In this document: positions 1 to 11,834 of the stretch, in pieces
Layout of the letters: every line of letters starts with the position of its first letter
How positions within the stretch are numbered: position 1 is the first letter of the stretch
Origin: Uloborus plumipes
Lineage: Eukaryota > Arthropoda > Arachnida > Araneae > Uloboridae
Length of the DNA stretch: 64,000 bases
NCBI GenBank assembly: GCA_038373865.1
Contig: JAXGGA010000065.1
Span: 124,001 to 188,000, forward strand
Direction of reading: 5' to 3'
Notes under the pieces: model-generated
The model's database searches: none
What the model was told of the DNA's origin: nothing
Seen by the model: only the letters and a program-made list of their open reading frames with translations
Translations under genes and position numbers: made by a program

Positions 1-758
1 TTGTTTTTGTTATTATCATTATTAATTTGCTCATTCTATCAATATCTGTGACTAAAAGTAGTACTTTTGACTGTAGGAAACACCCCCATTGCGACTTGGT
101 AAAGCCCCTCTGTTCAAATTCAGATTTAAAATTGTTCCTTTTTGAGCATAATTTTTGGCAGTGAGTTTATGTAAAGTGCATTATAATTTGCTTTTAATTT
201 AAAATCACACTTACGTTGCAAAACTCTTGGAACGAGACTTTTTACAAGCGTAGTGTTAAACTTAACAATTCGAGATAATGTTCTACTTTTTGCATCCGAG
301 ATTTTCATATCACAGCTTCCCACCCTATTATGTAAATGCTGCAAATATAAGAAATGATAGTGTTCATGACATTATAGAAAGATGTCATCATCGTATATAA
401 AAAAAACTGTGCGTGTTGATTCTTCTTTTCTTTTTTGATATTGTTTTATATAAGAAAACAAAATTATTTACAAATTCAAAAGGAAAATAAATTTCTGGAA
501 AACATATGTAATATTATGCCGAAATTTCTACAAGAAAACTTGTTTTTGGTTTGTTTGATTTGCATTCAATTGCAAGAGACTCAGCGAGCTATATTGCACC
601 CAAGAATTGGAAGAGTACGAATTGCTCCTTTCAGCAGCAATTCGTTTTAAACGTATGCGGATTAACGAGTTTAAACTGTATTTAAATAATTTCTTCTGCT
701 CCGGAATTGACGTATCTCATAAGATACTTCCGTTACTGAGTCAAAAACTCTTATTTAA
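1..758. other. no supported feature
   Basis: AT-rich; the short ORFs have no recognisable motif. I see no repeat shared with the rest of the window. Confidence 0.6.
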
Positions 759-1286
759 CCCATTTATGCCCAGATTATGCCCACGTTTTCTTAATAATTT
801 TTTTCAATTTTTATTTGCTTAAAACTCTTACTTGGAATGATTTACATACATTTTCGGCTTAAAACAGTTCGCCGTTGCCATTTTTATTAAGTTCTTTAAC
901 GTCCTGTTTATGGGATATTTTGCAGATATGTGAGCAAAATACGACCATACTTGACTTTACTTTTGGAAAGTAACATTACAGGAGGCGTCTGTGATCACTT
1001 TTAAGCAAATCATTTTAAAATAGTTTAATTTTATGAAAAAAAAGTTCGCAAAAAGAACTTACTTTCTGTGGCTACCCATGCTGGATCGTTGCTTGACTGA
1101 TTTGTCTGAAAATAGCTGCCACTAAATAAACTCTGATGTCCAAATGGTGGCTCTAACTCGTTTTCTCAAAAAGAAGGACTATTTAACTTGCGAAAAAAAG
1201 CTTTAGTAAAATGATATACCCATTACAGGTTTTTATATGCAGTTTCTAATAAGCGTCCCGTTTTTAGGCTACTGGGCATAAATGGG
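759..1286. mobile_element. piggyBac-type MITE
   Basis: Ends CCCATTTATGCCCAG and its inverse (CTGGGCATAAATGGG at 1272-1286). The left target is TTAA at 755-758 and the right is TAAA at 1287-1290, so one copy of the duplicated TTAA has mutated. 528 bp with no ORF of note; termini starting CCC next to TTAA are typical of the piggyBac group. Confidence 0.7.
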
Positions 1287-2133
1287 TAAATAAAATGTTC
1301 TGGGAAATCTTTAAAATAAATTTCGTACTGTTACAGGCGGTATACAGCTTAGTATGAACAACTTAAAAATTATACCGCCAATTTTTTCTCTCAAATTTTT
1401 AATATAAATTACATTGGCTGCTTTAGAATTAAACAAAATATAAAGATATAATTAGATGAACTGAGATTTTTGCCTGTTGACATCAAGAAATCGTATATTT
1501 GTTTTATTTTATAGTCTTTAGTGTGAATCAAGCTGATAGAAATAGTTTTTAGATTAAAAAATATGTTTTTAATTTTTCTAAATATTTTTTTTAGTCGTCT
1601 CACAAATTGCAAATGATTCGTTTATTTAAAAAAACCTTATATTAATCAGAGAGAAGTTGTGCAAGGTAAAGAAGAAAGCCTTACCAGATTAGCATATATC
1701 AATGTTAAATTTCTAGTATCTTGCGGAAATAATTCTCCCATATTACCTCCTAGTAACTTCATTGACTGAAAAAATCAAATAAATAAATAAACAATAAATG
1801 AGTACAGAAATGAAAATAATAAATACAATATGTGAACTGAATCAGTATTATATATCGTGCCAAAATTCTTCTAGCAGTCTTTACATTACCAAGTTTTACG
1901 TTTAGTTTACATTTTCCATACAAGAGCTTCTACAAAACCTTACAAAATTAGAAAATCTGTAGAAAATAAAATAAAGCGCTAAAAATCATATTACTTCGCA
2001 ATCTTCGTCATCTTTAGTTATTATCTGGCAGCATTTCGTATTGTTTACTGATAAAAGCACAGGCTCGTGTCCGGTGTTTGTAACAGTGATATCTGAAATA
2101 GAGCAGCTGAATTAAGCACTTCTTTAGCACAAC

Positions 2134-2161
2134 AATAGTCAAGGGGCTCCTTGACTATTGT
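2134..2161. repeat. perfect hairpin, 12-bp arms
   Basis: CAATAGTCAAGG, a four-base loop, then CCTTGACTATTG. It stands alone; I cannot assign it to an element. Confidence 0.6.
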
Positions 2162-2285
2162 TTCAGAGTTTAAAAACAAAAAAAACAAGAGAAGTAAATT
2201 GAAAATTTTAAAACAAGTTTTGGACACGGGCACTTTCCTCCTTTTTTGGAGCATTCTTTTGGAACAGTTTTCAAAAAAGCTTTTT

Positions 2286-2760
2286 GAACACTTGTTTAGT
2301 TAGAGAGCGCTGCTTCACTTTTCCAACTGTACAAATCCGACTTCCACATCACACACACTCCAAGGTATCCCGCACCTACCACAGCTCGTGGTTTAACCGG
2401 GATAGGACCCTGAAGAGCGCTCTGTTCTTTTTGAAGCAGAACCAAGGGTCGAGCAAACTCTTGGCCCAGCACCCCCAGAGGTATCGTTTCACTTGGAGGA
2501 CTTTGTGACCACGACACTTTCAACGTCCGTCAGCCACCATTAATCAAGACGGTGGTTCTTTGATCGGCTGGGATCAAACCCGGGTCCCTCCGGTCACGAG
2601 TCCGACGCCTTACCGATCGGGCTACCACGGCCCAATCCGACTTCCACAGTACACATATGCTATAAGGACATGTTTATAGAATAAGCAAGGCACCCATTCA
2701 AAACACATTAATACAAAGAAAAGAAAAGGTCCGGAATAAGAGAAAGCACATCTATGCCCG
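2286..2760 (-). mobile_element. tRNA-derived SINE F (host of another SINE)
   Basis: Two halves, 2286-2348 and 2634-2760, match the SINE at 53077-54342: the gcgctgcttcacttttcc stretch, the CCGACTTCCACAGTACAC stretch, and the GAGCCGGGATTC end of a mutated B-box region. The copy is old and lacks a clear A box. Confidence 0.6.
2349..2633 (-). mobile_element. tRNA-derived SINE E, inserted in SINE F
   Basis: Read on the minus strand, it starts GGGCCGTGGTAGCCCGATCG. The A-box-like TAGCCCGATCGG is near 2613-2624 and the B-box GGGTTTGATCCC near 2568-2579. It is flanked by a perfect 15-bp duplication AATCCGACTTCCACA (2334-2348 and 2634-2648). Related copies lie at about 22130-22513 and 23768-24175. 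Confidence 0.8.
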
Positions 2761-4361
2761 AGCCGGGATTCATTCATCTTTACTTCACTTCTCTGCCCAC
2801 TATACCCTGTGTAACGAAAGGAGACCAGCCGGAAGTAGAATTAATTTCCCCCTCTGCGCACCTTTCCCCAGATGGTTATCATAGCTACGGCACTATGGAC
2901 TTTTCTCCCACTTAGTTTTTACAACAATGGTTAAATGCAAACGATTAAAATTGCTTTATGCGCAAACTTTTTTTCAGTAAACGTTAATAAAATACTCTTT
3001 GAAGTATTTATATAACGCTTACTCATGATAGTAGGTCTTGCTAAAACAAACTATTTAGCACTAGATTTGTTAGAAAACGTTTAGCAATAGACGTTAGCTG
3101 AGATATGAGGATATAAATAAAAGAGTAAGCTTAATTCGATAAACAAAAAATAAATGAAATGCCTCAACAGCAGTGTATAAAAAAACAGAGTGGAACTGTT
3201 GTCTTTCATGCGCTTTCCATGGACATGATGCAAAGTTTCTAAAATTGATTCGCCTATTTAAAAGGTACCGAGTATAGACAAGGTGGTTGGCATGTATATA
3301 TAGCATATTTTGAACATTTTTGACAACATTTTTTCAACACTAACACTCACATGTATCCTTTTTCAGAGAGCACTAGGGAAACGTTTTAAGACATTTACTG
3401 AACATTTATTTTTTAACCAAAGGGGTTTATTTTAACGGTAGTCAGAGGGTAAGTCCAACACATCTGCGCCGGGACCCCTTAGATTCTACAATTGGAGAAT
3501 ATAGACTACAGTAGCAGGATGTACACAAGCGGTATTCTACCTTTATTTAACCCAGGCCACATATACACATGGAAATATTTTATCGTTGCTTTTTAAAACA
3601 AGCAAACTTTACTGCAGATTAATTTAGGTCTTTTTTTGTTTTTATTATGTCGCCTGGATTCGTTAAACAAACAGTTCTGTCCTCATCCTTCAAAACATTC
3701 TTCAAATTTTTGGGGGGGCGCCTGGGCCTGGACTCATGGGCTTATTGGCAAACGTATGTGCTACACAAATGAAAAGCTTACTGAAAGGAGATAATTACAA
3801 CGAAAAGATTACTAAAAAATTCTTCTCACAAAATATCATTGCAGTGTCTTCTTTTTTCAGTTCTTGAATACCATCATCCTACAAAATACAAAAAGCCGTA
3901 AATATGAATTAATATTTAATTAAAAATTTAAAAAAGGACCCTCATTGCCGAACTAGTTATTAATTAACACGCTTTTGTTCATTTCACCTGTACTGTCTGC
4001 AGATGGGAAATTGGGAAGCGGTCAGTTAGACGAGTCTATCTGAGTCATAGAAAAAGGATATTTACTTATTCTATGATCTGGAAATGAGGTGGAAAAGGAA
4101 AAGTTTGATGCCCATGTTTCTTTCATTTTAATGTGTAACTCAGAGACTCCGCTTAATTTAGAGGCAAAGCTAACACACATCCACAAAAGATGGCTAATAG
4201 AGGAAACTAATAAATGTGTCCATTTCCGTTTGTAAACCGGATGTTCGTCTAATCACAGATAGTATGCATCTATCTATAATATATGTATGTGTGTTTGTTA
4301 TGAAATCTTGAAACTCAATTTTCGCCCTGTTTCTGTAAGCACCCACCCCTCTCACCCCTTA
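2761..4361. other. no supported feature
   Basis: AT-rich intergenic sequence with a G7 run near 3711. No gene or repeat structure was recognised. Confidence 0.55.
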
Positions 4362-4388
4362 ATCGAAGCATTTAAAAATGCTTCGATC
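4362..4388. repeat. hairpin, 11-bp arms
   Basis: ATCGAAGCATTTAAAAATGCTTCGAT-type palindrome (arms ATCGAAGCATT). Not assigned to any element. Confidence 0.5.
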
Positions 4389-4682
4389 AATTTCCAATTA
4401 TTTTTTAAATAACGATTAATTTTCTGAAGTTGTGTATCCCCAACAAGCAGCACCCCAAATCTATAACATATTCAGCTTATAGGTAAGTCCAGCATTGAGT
4501 TCCTATGGTTTATGATAAAAAAACCACTGGGCAATATTGGTTTTGACAAAAAAAAATATTTTTTTTTAAATCTTATGGTGACTGAGAGGTTAAACATGTT
4601 GAGGTCAGCAAGTCCTCCAAGCTACTATTCCAAATCAATTATACACCTTTGGCGGTGCTGGATTAAGCACTGTTCAGTTTTT

Positions 4683-4880
4683 AGTACCTGGCGACCGAGC
4701 CCCACTCGGTAAAAAAAAAGAGGTTTGTAAAATCATGTTTTTTTCTAAAGTTCGAAGTACTTATTTCGATAAAATTGAAAAGCATTTTGAAGCCCTTGGT
4801 TGCAATTACGCATTTAAAACAGTCGTAATTTATTTTAAAAAACAAAACCTTATTTAAACGATGCGCACCGTAAAATCACA
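4683..4880. repeat. 5' fragment of the AGTACC..CCGAGC repeat family
   Basis: Begins AGTACCTGGCGACCGAGCCC with a CCGAGC/GCTCGG-type hairpin (one mismatch here). It matches the starts of the two tandem units at 21915 and 23578, including the GAAGTACTTATTT and CAATTACGCATTTAAAACAG stretches. It is cut off near 4890 by a TIR element. Confidence 0.65.
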
Positions 4881-4893
4881 CCACAATAGTGTC

Positions 4894-5612
4894 AGGTGGG
4901 GGAAAGCGGGGCTAAAATCGAGCTTTTTTAGAAACGGTCCCAAAATCACATGATTAAATTCATTTTAAGGAAACTTTTGATGCATTTTACATATTTTGGG
5001 TTCATATAAAGTGCATGAAGTAGAACCGTTTTATTTTGTTAGATTGTTTTTTCTCAGTGATGCATTTAAAGTATCAAGTGGGTCTAGTTCAGAAATTTGT
5101 GTACATTTTAATAAAAATGTATAAATATTCATTTTGACAAAAGTATACAATGAAATTAAAGCACCTTAATTTCATTTAAAGGTACAAATGTACGAAAAGA
5201 TTTTTTTTTCCCATAAAAAAACGAATGAAACAATGTCATCAGTGTTATTCTTTTTGCTATCATTCACAACGCTGAAAAATTCAAAACAGTCTGCAGCTTT
5301 TTTTTTTGTTCGAAAATGCGCCAAATATCACCAAGCTTGGCGACAAAAAAAAGTCGCCAAAAGTGATGCCAACTTGGCGATATCTTGTCAATTTCTAGCC
5401 CAGCTCATAAACTGCCATGTTAAACAGATGGCAAAGCAGGGAAAACAACAAGCAAGTAAAGTTTATCATGTAATTCAACAGAAAAGCCAATTTTAGCAAG
5501 ATAATGAAAAATAAGCCCATAAAATCATAAAAATTGCACCAATTTACTAAATGTGTAACGTCATCGCAAACCCTCAGGAAAGTTAAGCCATAGACCCACT
5601 TTACCCCACCTT
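4894..5612. mobile_element. TIR element, ends AGGTGGGG..
   Basis: The left end AGGTGGGGGAAAGCGGGGCTA matches, inverted, the right end TAGACCCACTTTACCCCACCT with a few mismatches. About 720 bp with no credible transposase. The GTAAAGTGGGG-like ends resemble pogo/mariner non-autonomous elements. The 102-codon ORF inside looks random. Confidence 0.55.
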
Positions 5613-5663
5613 AGAAAACACCTCGTAATAAATAGTATTATAAATTTTAGTTTTATGTCTTTA

Positions 5664-6660
5664 CTAGCAGTACCTGCACGGCGATGCCCGTGCATTTAAA
5701 TGGGAAGGAAGTCCACTGAATAAATTTTAATTCACTCCAACCCTATGCAGTAAAATTATTATAGTTGAAGCGGTATAGTAATTGGCCACTTTAGCGACAT
5801 CGTATTTGTATGCTTGAATAAAAAATAAATGAAATATTTCTACATAAATAACAAATACTTCATATCATACTATATTAATGCATTTTACTATACTCATACT
5901 GTCTGAAAACATTTTTCAAATATATTATTAGAAAAAAGTCAACGCAAAAACAAAAATGTCAAATTGATAGTAATTTGCCACTTTGTCATAGTTATTGGCT
6001 AGGAAACCATACAGTTATTGGCCGTGTAAACATTCAATGTTATTCTGGATTATTCATATATATATATATGAAAATATTATGCCTTTATATGAATATAGTA
6101 TACCATTATATGAAGGTATTATACCGTTAATTGACTATATTTTCCATTCATTAAATATATCATAACATTATAGCATTCAATATCTTTCTCCATCTTTTCC
6201 TTTTCTATTTTTTGACTTCTCTTTATTTGTTTTAGTCTTCTTTAAAGCATTTTCTTTCTGTACGGCTGCTTGTCGATTCCGCTTTCTTTTCTTTTCTTTA
6301 GTTTTCACTCTTTTTGCTGCTTTTCTTGTTCATTGTTTTCAATAGCTGCTCTACAACTCTCAGAAATTATAAAGAATGTTTTTTTTTGTCTATCCTATTA
6401 AGAAAATTTCTCTTACTTTTTGGCGCATTTTGTTGGTAATCATCGATAAATTTGCTACAATGAGTGGTTTTGTTTGAAGTAGATGGCGAACACAAATTTA
6501 GAGGAGTTTTCAGAGGAGTTATACCAATTGTTGCTGCTGCCACATTATCTTCACTGGTCAGATTTGCATTTGTTGTTATAATTGCAGTCAGTATTTCAGT
6601 ATTGGTAGAGTTGTTTTGAGAAAGATCATTCTGGAAATAAAAAGCACAAGAATTGCTCGT
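5664..6660 (-). mobile_element. Helitron 3' end fragment carrying a TIR element
   Basis: 5664 onward reads, on the minus strand, as a Helitron 3' terminus: hairpin GCACGG..CCGTGC, a short spacer, then CTAG, flanked by T. From about 5778 (GTAATTGGCCACTTTAGCGA) it continues into the same TIR element found at 15058, with repeated subterminal AGTTATTGGC. The 5' end is missing. Confidence 0.65.
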
Positions 6661-7239
6661 TTAAAGGTATTAGATTCTGGATCAAAAAAGTCTTCAAGAC
6701 CCCATTTAACCGGTTAAACCATGTTTAGTAGTTGGTACGGGGGACCCCGGAGTGTAAAATTATGTTATAATGAATTTCTATATACACATCATAAATTTTC
6801 AAACAAATTTTCTAATGCAATATCGTTAAATATTACTAACTTTTATAGTGATTGGAATTGAAGATTTTCCTCCCGGGTCTGATTCTTGAATGGCTTGGAA
6901 TTTACTGCGCGGTAAAATTAGAGAAACAATAAATATTTTAACCACAAAACTAGTTTGAATTAACATAATATCGACAGAAGAGTAGATATTTTATATAAAC
7001 ATTCGAAACAACTGCTTGTTGTTTTTCCTCTTTAGCTCACTCAAGCTAAAAGTAATGCAACTTTAGTATTGCCACACAATTTTTCATAATGTTTAATATC
7101 AAAAATTATTTAAGGATAGAGTATTGCTTAGATCCGCTATTTTTACAAGCTGACGCTTGAGCCCGATTTTGACCACTCTGGATCTGATTTTTAATTGTTG
7201 CGGAGCAAGGGTTATCAAAGTTAATATTTTACTTAATTA

Positions 7240-7336
7240 CTAGCGGTACCCGCACGGATTTGCCCGTGGTATAATGCTAAAAGGTCATTTGGTAATAAAT
7301 TGATATCGCAGAAAGAATACTCAATTTTAGTTATAA
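7240..7336 (-). mobile_element. Helitron 3' terminal stub
   Basis: A|CTAGCGGTACCCGCACGGATT, the same 3' hairpin terminus as the neighbouring Helitrons. Only about 97 bp remain before the next Helitron begins at 7337. Confidence 0.6.
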
Positions 7337-8984
7337 CTAGCAGTACCCGCACGGCGATGCCCGTGCAATAAAAGGAAAGTTAACTAAATAAAGTTAAGAC
7401 TTTTCTTCTTTTCGCGCGTGTGTGTGTGTGTGTGACGAACTTATTTATTTTTAGCTAAATTTTTACGTTTCAATGGAACTTTTGACGCAACTGTAGTGCC
7501 AAGATTTTGGAAAACTCTCAACGACCACAGCAATTTTGTCCTTGAAATTTAATATAATTCTCCGATTTTACCGTAATTTCAATGTAAAATTGGTCGCCAA
7601 ATCTAAATTTATTAACATAGGAAACCGATTGTGTCAGGTAGCTCAGCCACAACCATTCTTCCATGATTTTAATGTGAACATTAAAAGGCAAGAAATATAA
7701 TGTCTTTCGCGCCAACTCTTTGAAGTGATTACAATCTAACAGTGACCCTCAAATAAGCAAGATTTCACTGGCTGGGAGGTTTGGTAAATTTCTCGATTGT
7801 TGCCAAACTTTACGACGCCAAATACGAAGGGTAACTGAATAGCAGTGTTACCGAAAATGTCAGAATGGAACTATTATTGTTAAAAATTTAGTGATGGCGC
7901 AAATTAAATATATGTTTTAAACATGCAATAAAATACTATTTAGACTGCGAACAACTGCTGTTCCTTACCAGAGCGTTTTCTTTTTCTTTGATTTGGAGAA
8001 AGTAGTGTTTCACTGGCTGGGAGGTTTGGTAAATTTCTCTATTGTGGCCAAACTTTAAGACGCCAAATACGATGAGTGACTGAATAACCATCACTATTTT
8101 TTTAACAATAATAGTTCCATTGTGACATTTTCGGTAACACCGAATTTTGAGGAAGTCAACTTAATAAATTTAAATTCACGGATGAATCCTAGTTTAAGGT
8201 CCGGCGATAAATTATTAAATCTGGCAACCACAGAATTATCATTGGATGATTGGATTGTTTGGCGATTTTAAGCTAAATGATTGCAACCTTAAGCTACAGT
8301 CTGAAAAAAATCGCCAAACCCGGACCCAAAAGTGGAATTTTACCAAATTCACTTTAACCCCCTCTGAAGAAAAATTATTATATCCTTTAGTTCAAATGCG
8401 CTTCACAACCTTTTAAATTCCACTTAAAGTCATGTTAAAGTTTAAATCAATTCGGCAAATAAATATGATAGACTTGATATATTAAGTAAGTAACAGGAGA
8501 TATTAATTAATCAAATTGAATAAATTTTCAAGCCTTAAATCTATACGCAAATTTAAACCACAAAGTAACTTCAGGGACAAAAGAGCAGCTGATCAGGAAA
8601 ATGGACCTAGTGTTTCAGTATTGCGTACATACATAAGCCTTGAAAATTGACTAAATATGATTAATTAATATCTCCTGTCCTAATTAACGGACAGAAACGT
8701 GCCAAAACTTTTCTTTTTCAGAAAAAAAAACCCTTTACAGCGATATATAATGTTTTGGGGTGGGGGAAGGTTTTCCCCCCTCAATTATGGCGGATATACC
8801 AAAAATGAGACTATAATTAATTAATTTAAAAATAACTAATTCGAAATTAAAAATTTGGCTTTCGAGGTGCATTTTACTGGGATACGTTCGAATTTTTGAG
8901 CCAAGTTTCAGGTCTGTAGGTGCTGTGGGGGCTTCTGGCCAGCGGTTACAAACGAACAAACACCGTCATCTTTATATATATAGA
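7337..8984 (-). mobile_element. non-autonomous Helitron A1
   Basis: On the minus strand it begins TCTATATATATAAAGATGAC (8984 downward) and ends hairpin GCACGGGCATCGCCGTGC, eight bases, CTAG, with host A and T on either side and no duplication. 1648 bp; a second copy is at 13423-14943. It has no Rep or helicase ORF. Its 5' end abuts another Helitron at 8985 with no intervening base. Confidence 0.82.
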
Positions 8985-9041
8985 CTAGCAAAAATACCCG
9001 GCGTTGCCTGGGTCAGTAATAATATTGAGAAACAATTTATA
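8985..9041 (-). mobile_element. Helitron 3' terminal stub, different family
   Basis: Minus strand: CCCAGGCAACGCCGGG hairpin, TATTTTTG, CTAG. Only about 57 bp remain before another Helitron interrupts at 9042. Confidence 0.6.
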
Positions 9042-9758
9042 CTAGGTGACCCGTGCGGAATTCCGAAAAAAAAAAAAAAAAACTCTAAGCTTAAAATTTA
9101 ATACGACAATTTTTATTGGCTTCATTTGCACAACATCGCCATCTACTGCCGTCGTTCTGACAACTTTTCAAAGAGATCAAAGACACGTTTACTTTTACAA
9201 CTACTACAAAAGTGATACCCTATATTAAAATCAAATACTCAAGGCTACTACTAAACTAAATACTAACGTTATCGCAAAACTACCATAGTATTTTGAAACA
9301 ATAAAAGTTACAATTAAGGTTTACCGAGCTAAGCCTTGGCTTGAAATGTCGCATTTAAAATTGATTTGAACAACAATGTAACGATTTTGACAGTTGAGCA
9401 AAAAATTTAACTTTTTCAAACTTCAATCGCTTATAAGTCGCTTAAACGTGGATTTTCGAGATTCTCGTTACGCGGCGCTAGCGAAGAAACGTTCTAAAGA
9501 ACGCATTTTTTTTAATCTTTCGAATGAAATCAAAATGGAGACGATACGACAATTATTTCGCTAGATAGAGTCAATTTTGTGCCCAAAAATTGAAGTTCGA
9601 ATAAAAAACGAACCGACACTTTTTAGAGGGTGGGTCTAATTTTCGTCAATAGCCCGCGGGATAAGCTTCAAAATCATAAATTTTCTTGCAATTCGATAAA
9701 GAAATGAGCGAGTTTCGACCGGGTATAGGATTCGGCTTAGAGAAATAATATATGGAGA
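9042..9758 (-). mobile_element. non-autonomous Helitron C1
   Basis: Minus strand: 5' TCTCCATATATTATTTCTCT, 3' palindrome GCGGAATTCCGC (mutated in the A tract here), ACGGGTCAC, CTAG. It is inserted precisely between A (9041) and T (9759). 717 bp, nearly identical to the copy at 41273-41980, so both moved recently. No protein is encoded. Confidence 0.87.
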
Positions 9759-10306
9759 TACTCACCTTTGTTTTTTTTTTTTTTTTCCTGAACTGAAAGA
9801 ACTCAGAACACACCGCTTGGCGATTTTTAAAATGTCGCCAAATTTTTGCGTAACTGCTTTGGGATACCTAGGATAATTTTGCTCCCCTACTTACTTTATG
9901 AAAATACATTAAGTATTATTACGTCACTAATTTTTGTCACAGAGAAATAGTTGTCAAATTCTGAGACACTATTGCTGACCACAAAATGACGTTAAAAGTT
10001 TTTGTCCTAAATGATTTCGAAATTAATAGGGAACATTTAGCAGTCATTTATGCAAAAATGCAAATTAGTGGTAATTTTAGTATTGTTTAAGGGTTTTATT
10101 AATTTAGTATGTGGATTACTTTACTTTTTGCCATAATTTTAAAAAGGTTTTTAATGGATACATTCGGAATCGGAAAACAAAAGAAAAAAAACTGAACTTT
10201 TCAAATGTGGGAGTATTATATCGATGATTGATATTTTGCTGCAGTCGATAAATATCAGACAATAATCGGTTTATTTTGGTTACGTCGTGTAAAAAGTAAA
10301 GTATTA

Positions 10307-10813
10307 TCCCAACAAAAACATAAATGTGGAAAAGGAGCCAAGTTCGGTTGAAACAACGTTTGGGCAGTTGCGGTGCCACCGACAAAAGAGTTGAAATCTA
10401 ACAGGCTCCAAGTTCTATAGCTGTTCTGTTAACTACAGTCGTGAGAGTTATTGAAATGTTCATTAATTTATTTTAATAACATTTCGTTAGCTCCTTTCAT
10501 ATAGGCTTCTTATAACTTGGCAAGTTCATTTCTAACTGACGGAAGTCGGACTTTTTTGAACGTAACTTCGTGACGATTAATAAAACTTGCCCAGTTCCGA
10601 AGCCGATATGAAAGGAACTAACGAAATGTTATTAAAATAAATTAATGAACATTTCAATAACTCTCACGACTGTAGTTAACAGAACAGCTATAGAACTTGG
10701 AGCCTGTTAGATTTCAACTCTTTTGTCGGTGGCACCGCACCGCTGCTTCAAACTGCCCAAACGTTGTTTCAACCGAACTTGGCTCCTTTTCCACATTTAT
10801 GTTTTTGTTGGGA
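10307..10813. mobile_element. foldback MITE, TA target
   Basis: Arms of about 200 bp (10307-10506 and 10602-10813) start TCCCAACAAAAACATAAATG and are near-perfect inverses, around a 95-bp centre. TA lies on both sides (10305-10306, 10814-10815), suggesting a Tc1/mariner-mobilised element. The right arm has a small extra segment near the GGCACCGCACCGC stretch. Confidence 0.8.
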
Positions 10814-11247
10814 TATCATGCATTTTTGAAAAGCCGAAGTAACGGTTATGCTTTCATTTAGACACAAATTAATATACTACTGAATAAATACTGTCCTTCA
10901 TTTGTTTTCATATATACACATATATTTTTATTTGAGTTAAAAGACTGAAGAGCGGTTTTCTTACTGATAAAGATTTTTTTCAGCAACGTTCGAATGTAGC
11001 AATATTGATGTATTTTTACCCATATTATAAAGTTTAAGTGCTGCGAAAGTACCTCGCTTGGAACAGACGACATCCGAAATAAGTAAATTTTCTTCGTATT
11101 TACCCTATATTTTTCTTAACCTGTAAAGGTAACATCCCTTCAACTCACCTACAGACTACTCAATAACATCCGTCCTATAGACGGATATTACCATTTACGG
11201 GTTAAAAGAGGAATAGAATATTTTAAGTACTTGGTTAATATTTTAAC

Positions 11248-11526
11248 AGGCTATCGCAAACTTCAATCGCTACTGGAAATGAATTACATTAGAACGTTTC
11301 TTGATAAAAACATCGTGACGTTTGCCTATGAAAAACGAGCTAGATAAAACGTCACAGCCTACTTGGCGAATAAGAGCAGATCGCCAACTGCTTGTGAGCT
11401 CTTATTGGCTCCGCTCGTAGTGACGTCATGCCAAGTTAAGTTGATGATAATGTAATTCATTTCCAGTAGCGATTGCAATTCGAAGCGATCGCAGTGCTGT
11501 TTCACTTGAATCCCTGCCTTAGTCAC
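11248..11526. mobile_element. MITE, twin copy 1
   Basis: Inner inverted ends CAATCGCTACTGGAAATGAA / TTCATTTCCAGTAGCGATTG. Shares over 90% identity with the copy that starts at 11535. Its outer left terminus (GGCAGG..ATTCAAGTGAAACA) is missing, while the outer right one (TGTTTCACTTGAATCCCTGC) is present. Confidence 0.7.
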
Positions 11527-11534
11527 CGCAAGGT

Positions 11535-11834
11535 GACTTAGGCAGGAATTCAAGTGAAACAGGCGATCGCAAATTACAATCGTTACTGGAAATGAATTAC
11601 ATTAGAACGTTTCTTGATAAAAACATCGTGACGTTTGCCTATGAAAAACGAGCTAGATAAAACGTCACAGCCTACTTGGCGAATAAGAGGAGATCGCTGA
11701 CTGCTTGTGAGCTCTTACTCCACCCGTAGTGACGTCATGCCAAGTTAAGTTGATGATAATGTAATTCACTTCCAGTAGCGATTGCAATTCGAAGCGATCG
11801 CAGTGCTGTTTCACTTGAATCCCTGCCATAGTCA
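11535..11834. mobile_element. MITE, twin copy 2
   Basis: Complete: outer ends TGACTTAGGCAGGAATTCAA and the inverse of TGACTATGGCAGGGATTCAA, inner ends as in copy 1. The two copies are divided by only CCGCAAGG, so they form a near-palindrome around 11527-11534. Confidence 0.7.

Noticed and set aside
5188..5496. 102-codon plus-strand ORF
   Set aside because: Inside a TIR element; composition follows the local A-rich sequence and contains repeated TTGGCGA/TCGCCAA motifs. No protein family recognised.
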